From: Lachnospiraceae bacterium UBA3845
GTDB lineage: Bacteria; Bacillota; Clostridia; Lachnospirales; Lachnospiraceae
Reading direction: 5' to 3'
DNA length: 5,931 bases
Assembly (NCBI GenBank): GCA_002392705.1
Contig: DGHP01000097.1
Coordinates: forward strand, 1 to 5,931
Below, in pieces: positions 1-5,003 of this stretch (the stretch's first letter is position 1; each line of letters opens with the position of its first letter). Made by a program: the position numbers and the translations under genes. The notes beneath the pieces were generated by a model that had not been told where the DNA came from, ran no database searches, and saw only the letters and a program-made list of their open reading frames with translations.

Positions 1-139
1 GTGCTGCGCACGTATGCTCATCTTCGATGCTTCTGTCTGCGACTGTGAATAGCAACTTTTTTTCTTTTGTCAGTTTCGAAAAATCATCGCCTGTCACAGG
101 AAATGTGTTCTTCCGAAAGTGCAAATTCCGGAGGCTCAT
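1..139 (-). CDS. Possible 5' end of an unrecognised protein, cut by the left edge
   Basis: A minus-strand frame is open from an ATG at 139 to the left edge and gives about 46 residues. It begins MSLRNLHFRKN and continues through a charged stretch (DDFSKLTKEKKLLF) to SIEDEHTCAA. The mix of charged and hydrophobic residues and the codon choice look more protein-like than the other frames here. There is no clear Shine-Dalgarno sequence before the ATG (only AAGAA directly next to it). In-frame alternatives are a TTG and a GTG further in, also without good sites. No family is recognised. The next gene upstream on this strand ends in its own terminator at 372-405, so this would be a separate transcript. 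The frame could equally be chance, because a rightward frame is also open over part of the same stretch. Confidence 0.33.
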   Translation of the reverse strand, partial: MSLRNLHFRKNTFPVTGDDFSKLTKEKKLLFTVADRSIEDEHTCAA

Positions 140-142
140 TTC

Positions 143-310
143 TTGTACTGCGTGATTAACTATGCTATTATTTTCCTGGCAGTGATCTGCGGTTTAACCA
201 TCATGTTCAGACATCAGCCGGATCTCTGCCCGGCACCGGAACAGGCTTCCGGTGCCTTTTTGCGCTATAAAGCCCGAAAGTGGCTGCATGAGCAGACATC
301 TGAGGGCTGA
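143..310 (+). CDS. Doubtful small single-pass membrane protein (TTG start)
   Basis: A 55-residue frame can start at TTG 143, eight bases after a good GGAGG at 130-134. The product would have one hydrophobic segment (about residues 4-21, YCVINYAIIFLAVICG...), followed by a hydrophilic tail ending RKWLHEQTSEG. Against it, a strong intrinsic terminator (232-261) lies inside the reading frame, so a rightward transcript would usually stop before the stop codon. The start is rare, and a minus-strand frame competes at the left end. No homologous family is recognised. It is listed only because of the ribosome binding site and the membrane segment. Confidence 0.22.
   Translation: MYCVINYAIIFLAVICGLTIMFRHQPDLCPAPEQASGAFLRYKARKWLHEQTSEG
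232..261 (+). terminator. Intrinsic terminator, rightward
   Basis: There is a perfect 10-bp stem, GGCACCGGAA (232-241) with TTCCGGTGCC (247-256), and a five-base loop CAGGC. It is followed directly by TTTTT (257-261). On the opposite strand the stem is followed by GGGCAG, so the direction is rightward. No convincing rightward gene ends just before it inside the window. It may close a transcript that enters from the left. Confidence 0.72.
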
Positions 311-359
311 CGGACATCCGGCCTGACGGACATTGGGCCGCTTTGCAGCGCGATGTCCG
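307..359. repeat. Short direct repeat with an inverted copy
   Basis: CTGACGGACAT occurs at 307-317 and again at 323-333. An inverted copy, GATGTCCG, lies at 352-359 and can pair with CGGACATC at 311-318 or with CGGACAT at 327-333. This gives two alternative weak hairpins in the gap before the metalloregulator terminator. There is no U-tract, and no function is assigned. Confidence 0.4.
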
Positions 360-364
360 CAGTT

Positions 365-405
365 ATCATAAAATCGGACAGGGGATGAACTTCCCCTGTC
401 CGATT
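365..405 (-). terminator. Intrinsic terminator of the metalloregulator gene
   Basis: There is a perfect 14-bp inverted repeat, AATCGGACAGGGGA (372-385) with TCCCCTGTCCGATT (392-405), and a six-base loop. It begins five bases beyond the stop codon at 410-412. Read leftward, the stem runs into TTTTATGATA, a short U-rich tail. Read rightward it is followed by GCTTTCAGG, which is less terminator-like. The position and direction fit the end of the leftward DtxR/MntR-type gene. Confidence 0.75.
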
Positions 406-409
406 GCTT

Positions 410-778
410 TCAGGTATTCTCATTAATAAACTTTTTAATGGCAGTAAAGCTTTCGACGCTCAGATCATGCTCGATCTTGCAGGCGTCCTCCACGGCAATC
501 TTCGGATCCACGCCCAGGTGTATGAACCAGGCGGACAGAACCTTATGCCGCTCATAGATCATCGAAGCCAGGTCCATTCCCTTGTCCGTAAGGGAAATAT
601 ATCCTTCCGGACTGATGGTGATATACCCGTTCTCGCGCAGGTTCTTCATGGCGATGCTGATACTGGACTTGCGGAATCCGGTTTCATTGGCAACGTCTAC
701 TGACCGGACAACGGGTTTTTTCTCGCTGAGCATGAGAATTGTCTCCAGATAATTCTCAGAAGATTCGGTAGCTGTCAT
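410..778 (-). CDS. DtxR/MntR-family metal-dependent transcriptional regulator
   Basis: This 122-residue protein is a metal-sensing DNA-binding repressor. It has an N-terminal winged helix (about residues 8-68, with GFRKSSISIAMKNLRENGYI as the recognition region and GYISLTDKG as the wing) and a helical dimerisation domain (about 70-120). The family's SH3-like third domain is absent, as in MntR (about 140 residues). By alignment from memory with DtxR and MntR, the metal-site positions are N9, E12, H78, C100, E103 and H104. The DACKIEH motif has Cys where MntR has Glu99 and where DtxR has Cys102, and Asn9 replaces MntR Asp8 or DtxR Met10. This argues for iron-type rather than strict manganese sensing, which is an inference. 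The start was placed at ATG 778 because GAAGGG lies six bases upstream. A GTG at 796 in the same frame would put that site inside the gene. No metal transporter gene adjoins it in the window. Confidence 0.93.
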   Translation of the reverse strand: MTATESSENYLETILMLSEKKPVVRSVDVANETGFRKSSISIAMKNLRENGYITISPEGYISLTDKGMDLASMIYERHKVLSAWFIHLGVDPKIAVEDACKIEHDLSVESFTAIKKFINENT

Positions 779-784
779 GAATAT

Positions 785-790
785 CCCTTC
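785..790 (-). promoter_or_regulatory. Ribosome binding site that decides the regulator's start
   Basis: On the minus strand GAAGGG (785-790) sits six bases before ATG 778. The longer frame from GTG 796 would translate through this site and has no comparable site of its own. The shorter product is therefore preferred. Confidence 0.7.
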
Positions 791-806
791 TTTCACAATA
801 ACTGTT

Positions 807-898
807 TCAGAACAGCAGCAGCTGTGCTCTGACTATGTACAGCTGTTCTGATGCGTTTATGTATTTTTACAAACAATACTTCCGGCAGGTGCAGTATT
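807..898 (-). promoter_or_regulatory. Leader of the metalloregulator with inverted repeats
   Basis: From the predicted promoter to the ATG, the leader is about 135 nt, long for a small regulator. It contains a perfect 10-bp inverted repeat (TCAGAACAGC at 807-816 with GCTGTTCTGA at 842-851). It also contains two mutually exclusive short pairings that share one arm: GTATT 861-865 with AATAC 875-879, and AATACT 875-880 with AGTATT 893-898. No known riboswitch class is recognised. Whether the leader folds in a regulated way is speculative. Confidence 0.35.
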
Positions 899-919
899 TG
901 GCAGGCGCATTATTGCTAT

Positions 920-948
920 ATAATACCATTTTTTTCTCAATAGGGCAA
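920..948 (-). promoter_or_regulatory. Sigma-A-type promoter of the metalloregulator
   Basis: Read leftward, a -35 TTGCCC (943-948) and a -10 TATTAT (920-925) are 17 bases apart, with a TGG just before the -10 (extended -10 form). The surroundings are AT-rich. Transcription would start near 913 and run into the regulator gene. Confidence 0.62.
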
Positions 949-964
949 TGATGTTTTTACATAT

Positions 965-982
965 AGTTAGCGCAAACTAACT
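965..982. promoter_or_regulatory. DtxR-box-like palindrome, possible operator
   Basis: AGTTAG (965-970) and CTAACT (977-982) form a perfect inverted repeat around CGCAAA. The half-sites resemble the GTTAG/CTAAC core of DtxR/IdeR-type boxes, and the nearby gene encodes a protein of that family. The site lies upstream of the -35, not over the promoter. It would therefore act from a distance, or it belongs to another (perhaps lost) promoter. The link to the regulator is inferred. Confidence 0.5.
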
Positions 983-991
983 GCGACTGGT

Positions 992-1020
992 ACCCGTGAA
1001 CTCCGGGGGAGTTACCGGGT
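992..1020 (-). other. Hairpin over the stop codon of the hydrolase gene
   Basis: ACCCG (992-996) and AACTCC (999-1004) pair with GGAGTT (1008-1013) and CGGGT (1016-1020). There is a two-base internal mismatch and a GGG loop. The stop codon (1012-1014) lies inside the stem. No U-tract follows leftward, so it is at best a weak terminator or an mRNA-end structure. Confidence 0.4.
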
Positions 1021-2034
1021 CAGTCCTGCAGTGTTGAGGACAACTCCCTGGCCTGTGAAACGGAAGATGTGCCGGATCTTCTTATAGCGGTAGATGCCGT
1101 TCGCGACCTCGAGCTCCGAACCGCTCTGGTCTCCGCCCCGGTGCTTCTTATCCGCGCCGTGTGACTGGGCGATCTGGGCTGTTTTCCGGTCCCCGTCGGA
1201 CAGGACCAGTTCGCAGTGGTTCGGCAGTACCACGATATCTCCCGTCAGGAAGCGGAAGTTCTTCCTGTCCGCCAGATAGCGCTCCGTTACATCGCTGAAG
1301 CCGAAGAGGTTCAGAAAATTGTTCAGATTGTATGAATTGGTACCGGAGACGTAGAGCTGCCCATTGTAATAATAGGAGATCTGATTCGTGTAGAAAGGCA
1401 GCGTGGTCTGCGGGATATAGAGCGGATCCGGACCGCCCAGACCTTCTCCGATCAGATTCACCCCCGCGAAATAGTAGGCGCAGAGGGGGAGCGAAGAGCA
1501 GCAGTAATCGCCTGTTCCCGGAGCTTTCTTCTTGGCCTGGCCGTAACGGCTGCCCCAGGATGCATGACGGTAGCCGCTTCCGGTGTCATAACCGTGCCAG
1601 GGGCTGTCACAGACAGCCCTTGCCCACCAGGCAGCCTTCTGCCGGGTGGCTAAGACGTCCGCTTTACTGAGCCGGGCGCCGGGGACTCCGACGGCTCCGT
1701 TATTCTCTGCCGCCCATATATTCTCCAGACCGTCGCCCCCATCCTTGTGAATATAGAGCGGGGCGCTCTGGCCGCAGCTGCTGAAGGAGCTGACATAACG
1801 GCCGGTATCGCTGATCTGATCCGTAAGTTCCTTGAACACATTTCCGTCCATAAAAAGGGTCTGGAATACGACTGCGCCTGCGGAATCTGTCCCGCTTTCT
1901 CCCTCTGCCCCCTGGCACTTCCTTCTGCCTGCGGAAAGGAGACAGAGAAAAAGCATCAGGGCAAGAGCGGGAAGAAGATAAACGCGGTCTGCATTCAGCT
2001 GCCGGCTTCTGCTGACTGTCTGATTTTGATTCAT
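1012..2034 (-). CDS. Membrane-anchored NlpC/P60-type peptidoglycan hydrolase
   Basis: This 340-residue protein is a probable cell-wall amidase or endopeptidase acting outside the membrane. A basic N-terminus (SRSRQLNADR) precedes one hydrophobic segment (about 18-35), which is a signal anchor or uncleaved signal. A linker of about 90 residues follows. The catalytic domain starts near residue 125 (KADVLATRQKAAWWARAV). It resembles the clostridial and phage amidohydrolases of the NlpC/P60 superfamily (Amidase_5-like), which carry DYDCSS, a His on the next strand and a GDQTG motif. Here these are DYCCSS (catalytic C179 by alignment), GDIVVLPNHCEL (H273) and GGDQSGSEL (300-308). H292 is a possible third polar residue. 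The start at 2034 has AAGGA nine bases upstream. The gene is divergent from the acyltransferase. The family assignment is good, but the exact bond cut is unknown. Confidence 0.85.
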   Translation of the reverse strand: MNQNQTVSRSRQLNADRVYLLPALALMLFLCLLSAGRRKCQGAEGESGTDSAGAVVFQTLFMDGNVFKELTDQISDTGRYVSSFSSCGQSAPLYIHKDGGDGLENIWAAENNGAVGVPGARLSKADVLATRQKAAWWARAVCDSPWHGYDTGSGYRHASWGSRYGQAKKKAPGTGDYCCSSLPLCAYYFAGVNLIGEGLGGPDPLYIPQTTLPFYTNQISYYYNGQLYVSGTNSYNLNNFLNLFGFSDVTERYLADRKNFRFLTGDIVVLPNHCELVLSDGDRKTAQIAQSHGADKKHRGGDQSGSELEVANGIYRYKKIRHIFRFTGQGVVLNTAGLTR

Positions 2035-2118
2035 GGAATACCATCCTTATCTATAGAATATGGCCGCGGCTGATGCGCGGAAGGCCGTGAATAGTAACTC
2101 TGTGATTCACCATATTTT

Positions 2119-2146
2119 ATCATAAGGACATCGGGGAAAAACAAAA
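2119..2146 (-). promoter_or_regulatory. Weak candidate promoter of the hydrolase gene
   Basis: Read leftward, a -10 TATGAT (2119-2124) lies 16 bases after a poor -35 TTTTGT (2141-2146). It would leave a leader of about 80 nt that contains a small CCGCG/CGCGG hairpin (2064-2080). The -10 is good, the -35 is not. Confidence 0.3.
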
Positions 2147-2168
2147 GATAATCTTAAGACGGGAAGCG

Positions 2169-2197
2169 GTGACAGAAATCTGAAACTGTGTTATCAT
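2169..2197 (+). promoter_or_regulatory. Sigma-A-type promoter of the acyltransferase transcript
   Basis: A -35 GTGACA (2169-2174) and a -10 TATCAT (2192-2197) are separated by exactly 17 bases. The start would be near 2204, leaving a leader of about 44 nt before ATG 2248. It sits in the divergent gap and is the only good rightward promoter upstream of the three-gene run. Confidence 0.55.
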
Positions 2198-2247
2198 AAT
2201 GTTGATTTTTTCTGCACTGTTGACCGGCTGTTTCAGGAGCATGGCCT

Positions 2248-3429
2248 ATGAGTGGAAAGGAACATTATACAGAGATCGACATTGCAAGGGGCATCGGGAT
2301 CCTGTTTGTGGTTCTCGGCCACGCGGTGAAGCAGACACAGGTATCTGCGGTCTGGATCCGTATAGTGACTTATATCGTATACAGTTTCCATATGCCGCTG
2401 TTTTTTCTGCTTTCCGGCTTCGTGGCGGTCAGGATCCTCAGGATGCAGACCTTCGGGGAACGCCTGCGCTATATCGGAAACAGGGCGGTGCGTCTGCTGG
2501 TTCCCTATTTTGTGATCGGGGCTCTGTATATTCCGGTGAAGCTGAAACTCAGCGCCTACGCGGTGACGCCCTTTACGGCAGCGGATATTCCGAAGATGCT
2601 GATCGGGCAGAACCCGGACGTATCCCTCTGGTTTTTATACATTCTCTTTGTGATTACGGCCATAGCGGCCCTTTTTGTAAATGAGGACAATTTCCGCTCG
2701 ATCCTCTACGGAAGCTTTGCCCTTAGCGCTGCCAGCTACTGGGCCAACATCAGTTACCGGACACCAAAGTATTTTTTCTTTTTTCTGCTGGGCTTCTGGG
2801 TGCGGCTGAAATTCGAGGATTCCGAGAAGGAAGGGAATCCGGACGTCATGCAGGGACAGGGCCTGATGGCTGCGGTTGTTCTGGTTTTTGATGTTTTCTG
2901 CATCGCTTTCCTTTACCGGACGACGATAATGGTAACGATGGTCCTGACGACGCTGTCGGGCATCTATCTGGTATTATGGTTTTCCACCAGGCTTGTATAC
3001 GGCAGAGCGGCGGGAAATTCCGCTTCGGATGCGGTCAAAACGGCGGGAAGTTCCGGTCCGGATGCTGCCGGAGCGGCGGGAAATTCCGCTTCGGATGCGG
3101 TCAAAACGGCGGGAAGTTCCGGCCTTGCTGCTGTCACTCCGGAAGGGGACACGGCGGGAAGGCGTCCCGGAAAAGCGGCGCTGCTTCTTCAGGGGCTCGG
3201 GCTTATGAGCATGGATATCTATATTCTCCATGAGCCTGTCGTCACAGTGCTGAAGCTTGTCTTCTGGAACAGGCTGGGCTGGAATTATATTCTCTGTACG
3301 GCCCTGTTCTTTATCCTGGGCGTGCTGATCCCGATTCCGGTCTCCAGATGGCTGATACGGCCGGTCCTGCTTTTCCGCTTCCTTCTGTTCGGGGAACTGA
3401 AAGGCTTAAAGAAAAGCAGGGCGGCATGA
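2248..3429 (+). CDS. Acyltransferase-3 family membrane protein with an internal tandem repeat
   Basis: This 393-residue integral membrane protein belongs to the acyltransferase-3 family, which usually moves acetyl or other acyl groups onto surface glycans, peptidoglycan or small molecules. Family marks are the N-terminal R-x10-H motif (R14 to H25 in DIARGIGILFVVLGHA), SFHMPLFFLLSGF (46-58), NRAVRLLVPYF (78-88), WFLYILF (128-134) and YILHEPVV (325-332). About ten hydrophobic segments are visible. Between two of them (residues 254-297) lies an insert of four 11-residue units rich in Ala, Gly and Ser. It is unlike the rest of the protein and probably forms a flexible loop. The ATG at 2248 has AGGAG eight bases before it. 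The stop overlaps a mini-ORF leading into the rhodanese-like gene 25 bases on. The substrate cannot be told from the sequence. Confidence 0.92.
   Translation: MSGKEHYTEIDIARGIGILFVVLGHAVKQTQVSAVWIRIVTYIVYSFHMPLFFLLSGFVAVRILRMQTFGERLRYIGNRAVRLLVPYFVIGALYIPVKLKLSAYAVTPFTAADIPKMLIGQNPDVSLWFLYILFVITAIAALFVNEDNFRSILYGSFALSAASYWANISYRTPKYFFFFLLGFWVRLKFEDSEKEGNPDVMQGQGLMAAVVLVFDVFCIAFLYRTTIMVTMVLTTLSGIYLVLWFSTRLVYGRAAGNSASDAVKTAGSSGPDAAGAAGNSASDAVKTAGSSGLAAVTPEGDTAGRRPGKAALLLQGLGLMSMDIYILHEPVVTVLKLVFWNRLGWNYILCTALFFILGVLIPIPVSRWLIRPVLLFRFLLFGELKGLKKSRAA
3005..3138 (+). repeat. In-frame 33-bp minisatellite inside the acyltransferase
   Basis: Four 33-bp units lie at 3007-3039, 3040-3072, 3073-3105 and 3106-3138, each starting near CGGCGGGAA. 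They form two 66-bp super-units, and 52 bases (3005-3056) are repeated perfectly at 3071-3122. Each unit encodes 11 residues of the pattern [A/T]-A-G-[N/S]-S-x-x-D-A-x-x, and the last unit is degenerate. Because the unit is a whole number of codons, gain or loss of copies would keep the frame open. Confidence 0.9.
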
Positions 3430-3458
3430 CACAGAAAAAGAGAGGACAGGCGGATTGA
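3426..3458 (+). CDS. Possible 10-residue coupling mini-ORF
   Basis: ATG 3426 overlaps the acyltransferase stop as ATGA and reads MTQKKRGQAD. It stops at TGA 3456-3458, which overlaps the TTG start of the next gene as TTGA. It could carry terminating ribosomes from one gene to the next (translational coupling) rather than make a useful peptide. Chance is possible at this length. Confidence 0.3.
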   Translation: MTQKKRGQAD

Positions 3459-3919
3459 ATAAGACAGAGGACAGCAGGGCCGGGGAACGGCTGGTCAGGA
3501 TCTTTCTGGTCTGCGTGGTCAGCATCGCGCTGATTACGGGCGTGGCCGCCTGGCAGTCAAAACGTCCCAGCGAGGGGAAGATATATGAACGGCTCACGGT
3601 GGAGGAAGCCCTCCGCTTCATGAGCTATGAGAAGGATTTTATAATTGTCGACATCCGGGAAGAGGAGGAGTACGAGGAAGGGCACATGGAGGGGGCCGTG
3701 AATATCCCATACGAGGGACTGGTTGCCCACGCGATGGATCTTCTTCCGGATATGAGCCGTACAGTGTATGTCTATGGGAGTACGGAGCAGGAAAGCTGTG
3801 CGGCGGCTCAGAAGCTGAGCGATATGGGCTATACCGGCATCTCTGAGATCGGGGCCTACGGGGACTGGATTACAGCCCAGTCCGAGACGGAGAGCCTGAT
3901 GGAAGGCCTCCTGGACTGA
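3455..3919 (+). CDS. Membrane-anchored rhodanese-like protein lacking the catalytic cysteine
   Basis: This 154-residue protein has one N-terminal membrane segment (about 13-33) followed by a single rhodanese-like domain (about 46-150), probably outside the membrane. The fold is clear from LTVEEALRF, FIIVDIREEEEYEEGHMEGAVNIP (D66, R68 and H77 conserved) and VYVYG, then the helix CAAAQKLSDMGY. In active rhodaneses the loop after the VYVY strand is C-R-x-G-x-R. Here it is G-S-T-E-Q-E (108-113), so both the cysteine and the last arginine are missing. C115 lies just beyond the loop and is not in the catalytic position. The protein should not transfer sulfur and may bind a partner or ligand instead. 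The start is TTG 3455, with AGAGG nine bases upstream. The gene follows the acyltransferase by 25 bases and shares its transcript. Confidence 0.88.
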   Translation: MNKTEDSRAGERLVRIFLVCVVSIALITGVAAWQSKRPSEGKIYERLTVEEALRFMSYEKDFIIVDIREEEEYEEGHMEGAVNIPYEGLVAHAMDLLPDMSRTVYVYGSTEQESCAAAQKLSDMGYTGISEIGAYGDWITAQSETESLMEGLLD

Positions 3920-3957
3920 CATTTTATCTGCTTTCAGAGGAACATATTTTGCCCGCG

Positions 3958-3981
3958 GCTGCGTCCTTTTACAGACGCGGC
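3958..3981. other. Hairpin between the rhodanese-like gene and the transpeptidase gene
   Basis: GCTGCGTC (3958-3965) pairs with GACGCGGC (3974-3981), with one wobble, over an eight-base loop. GCGGCTGC also occurs directly repeated around it (3955-3962 and 3977-3984). No U-tract follows on either strand, so I do not call a terminator. The 125-base gap otherwise shows only the transpeptidase ribosome binding site. Read-through from the upstream genes is plausible. Confidence 0.35.
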
Positions 3982-4044
3982 TGCAGAACAGTCATCCGGG
4001 CCATTGCGTCAGGGTACAGAACTTTATTTTGAGAGGAGACAGAT

Positions 4045-4803
4045 ATGAAGAGAAAAAGCCGCCTGTTTGCGGGTACAGCCCTGCTGGCCCTGATGCTGTT
4101 CCTTTTCCCGGCAGGATCCTTCCGCAGGGTGCTGGCGGATACAGATCCGGAAACCTATTATATGGAGGATGTGGCGAACCAGAAGCTCCAGAATGTTGAG
4201 ACGGCCAGCTGGCTGGTCAGAGTGAACAAGACGGTCAAGTCGGGAAAGAATAAGATCCCGGCCGGCTCCTATGCCACTGTGATCAAGCGGGATTACCGCC
4301 GGCTTACCGGCGCCAGCCTTGTGCAGTTTCCGGATTCGGATGAGACCATCCGCATTAAGAACACCAGCCTGACCTGGATCAAGGACCTGTGCGTCAGCAA
4401 GGATTACAACGAGCGGACCAAGATCGAGTATGTGAACCGGAAAGGCTACAGCAGCAAGACCGGCTACCTGGTCTGGATCAGCTTAAGCCGTCAGAGTTTT
4501 ACGATTTTCCGGGGAAAGAAGGGAGACTGGCATATTATCCGCCAGTGCGATACCTCCACGGGCAAGGCGACGACGCCCAGCCCGACCGGAACCTACAGGA
4601 TCTACAACAGGGCGCCTGCCTACAAGGGTGTCATCTGGTGGAGCGAGTACGGCGGAAACGGGATCCATGCCTGGCCGGGAGGCGGAATGGCAGGGGTGAT
4701 CGGTGAACATCCTGCGTCCCACGGCTGTGTCCGTCTGACATACGCCGACGCGAAATGGTTCTATGAAAATGTTCCGATGTATACGACAGTGATTATCTAC
4801 TGA
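4045..4803 (+). CDS. Secreted YkuD-family L,D-transpeptidase
   Basis: This 252-residue exported enzyme is predicted to form 3-3 cross-links or attach molecules to peptidoglycan stem peptides. The signal peptide is about residues 1-31 (basic MKRKSR, hydrophobic core, likely cut after VLA). Residues 55-115 form a small beta-rich domain of SH3-like appearance. The catalytic domain runs from about 140 to the end. It has the usual opening (SRQSFTIFRGKKGDW), the STG...TPSPTGTYRI stretch (171-186), H208 in GIHAW, and the active site SHGCVRL with C228, H226 and R230. Length and motif order are normal, and nothing is missing. ATG 4045 has AGGAG six bases upstream. The gene shares an envelope theme with the divergent hydrolase. 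Its promoter is not clear, so it may depend partly on the promoter at 2169. Confidence 0.95.
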   Translation: MKRKSRLFAGTALLALMLFLFPAGSFRRVLADTDPETYYMEDVANQKLQNVETASWLVRVNKTVKSGKNKIPAGSYATVIKRDYRRLTGASLVQFPDSDETIRIKNTSLTWIKDLCVSKDYNERTKIEYVNRKGYSSKTGYLVWISLSRQSFTIFRGKKGDWHIIRQCDTSTGKATTPSPTGTYRIYNRAPAYKGVIWWSEYGGNGIHAWPGGGMAGVIGEHPASHGCVRLTYADAKWFYENVPMYTTVIIY

Positions 4804-4828
4804 TCCGGAGAGAACTGATCCGGTCTGA

Positions 4829-4881
4829 AAAGGCCATGGACCGTTTTCCGTCCGACCGGGCGGAGACGATTCATGGCCTTT
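4829..4881. terminator. Long hairpin between convergent genes, probable bidirectional terminator
   Basis: The outer arms AAAGGCCATG (4829-4838) and CATGGCCTTT (4872-4881) pair perfectly. The stem continues inward with small interruptions through CGTTT/AGACG and CCGTCC/GGGCGG to a GACC loop (4854-4857). It starts 26 bases after the transpeptidase stop and faces the convergent WbqC gene. The tails are short (CTTTGTG rightward, CTTTTCAG leftward), so efficiency is uncertain. Confidence 0.62.
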
Positions 4882-4912
4882 GTGCAGGTGATAAAGCAGT
4901 TACTGTTCTCCG

Positions 4913-4933
4913 ATATAAAGCCTGCGAAGCAGG
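4913..4933 (-). terminator. Weak candidate terminator of the WbqC-family gene
   Basis: Read leftward, CCTGC-TTC-GCAGG (4921-4933) is followed by CTTTATATC. AAGCCTGCGA (4918-4927) also has an exact inverted partner, TCGCAGGCTT (4996-5005), at the end of the gene, so a larger alternative loop is possible. The small stem is short and the U-tract is broken. The bigger hairpin at 4829-4881 may be the real end. Confidence 0.3.
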
Positions 4934-5003
4934 ATCTCCGCACACAGCTTCCGACAGAAGCATTGAAGATACGGTGCAGCAGCGCCGCCGGAATATCGCA
5001 GGC

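Noticed and set aside
404..703. 99-residue rightward frame opposite the metalloregulator
   Set aside because: It starts inside the terminator stem and is antisense to a clear DtxR-family protein.
1332..1670. 112-residue Arg-rich rightward frame opposite the hydrolase
   Set aside because: It is antisense to the catalytic domain, and its Arg/Ser/Trp-rich composition is typical of a shadow frame.
2199..2684. 161-residue rightward frame overlapping the start of the acyltransferase
   Set aside because: It lies in another frame across a clear acyltransferase-3 gene, its translation has no recognisable domain, and its composition is that of an out-of-frame reading.
3005..3138. Repeat array as a possible CRISPR
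   Set aside because: The units are contiguous, in frame with a membrane protein, and have no unique spacers or adjacent cas genes.
2964..3233. Four repetitive Arg/Ser/Gly-rich frames on both strands over the minisatellite
   Set aside because: They arise because the 33-base repeat keeps all frames open. Only the acyltransferase frame is supported by motifs on both sides.
4004..4030. TTGCGT...TATTTT as a promoter for the L,D-transpeptidase
   Set aside because: The spacing is only 15 bases, and the start would fall inside the ribosome binding site.
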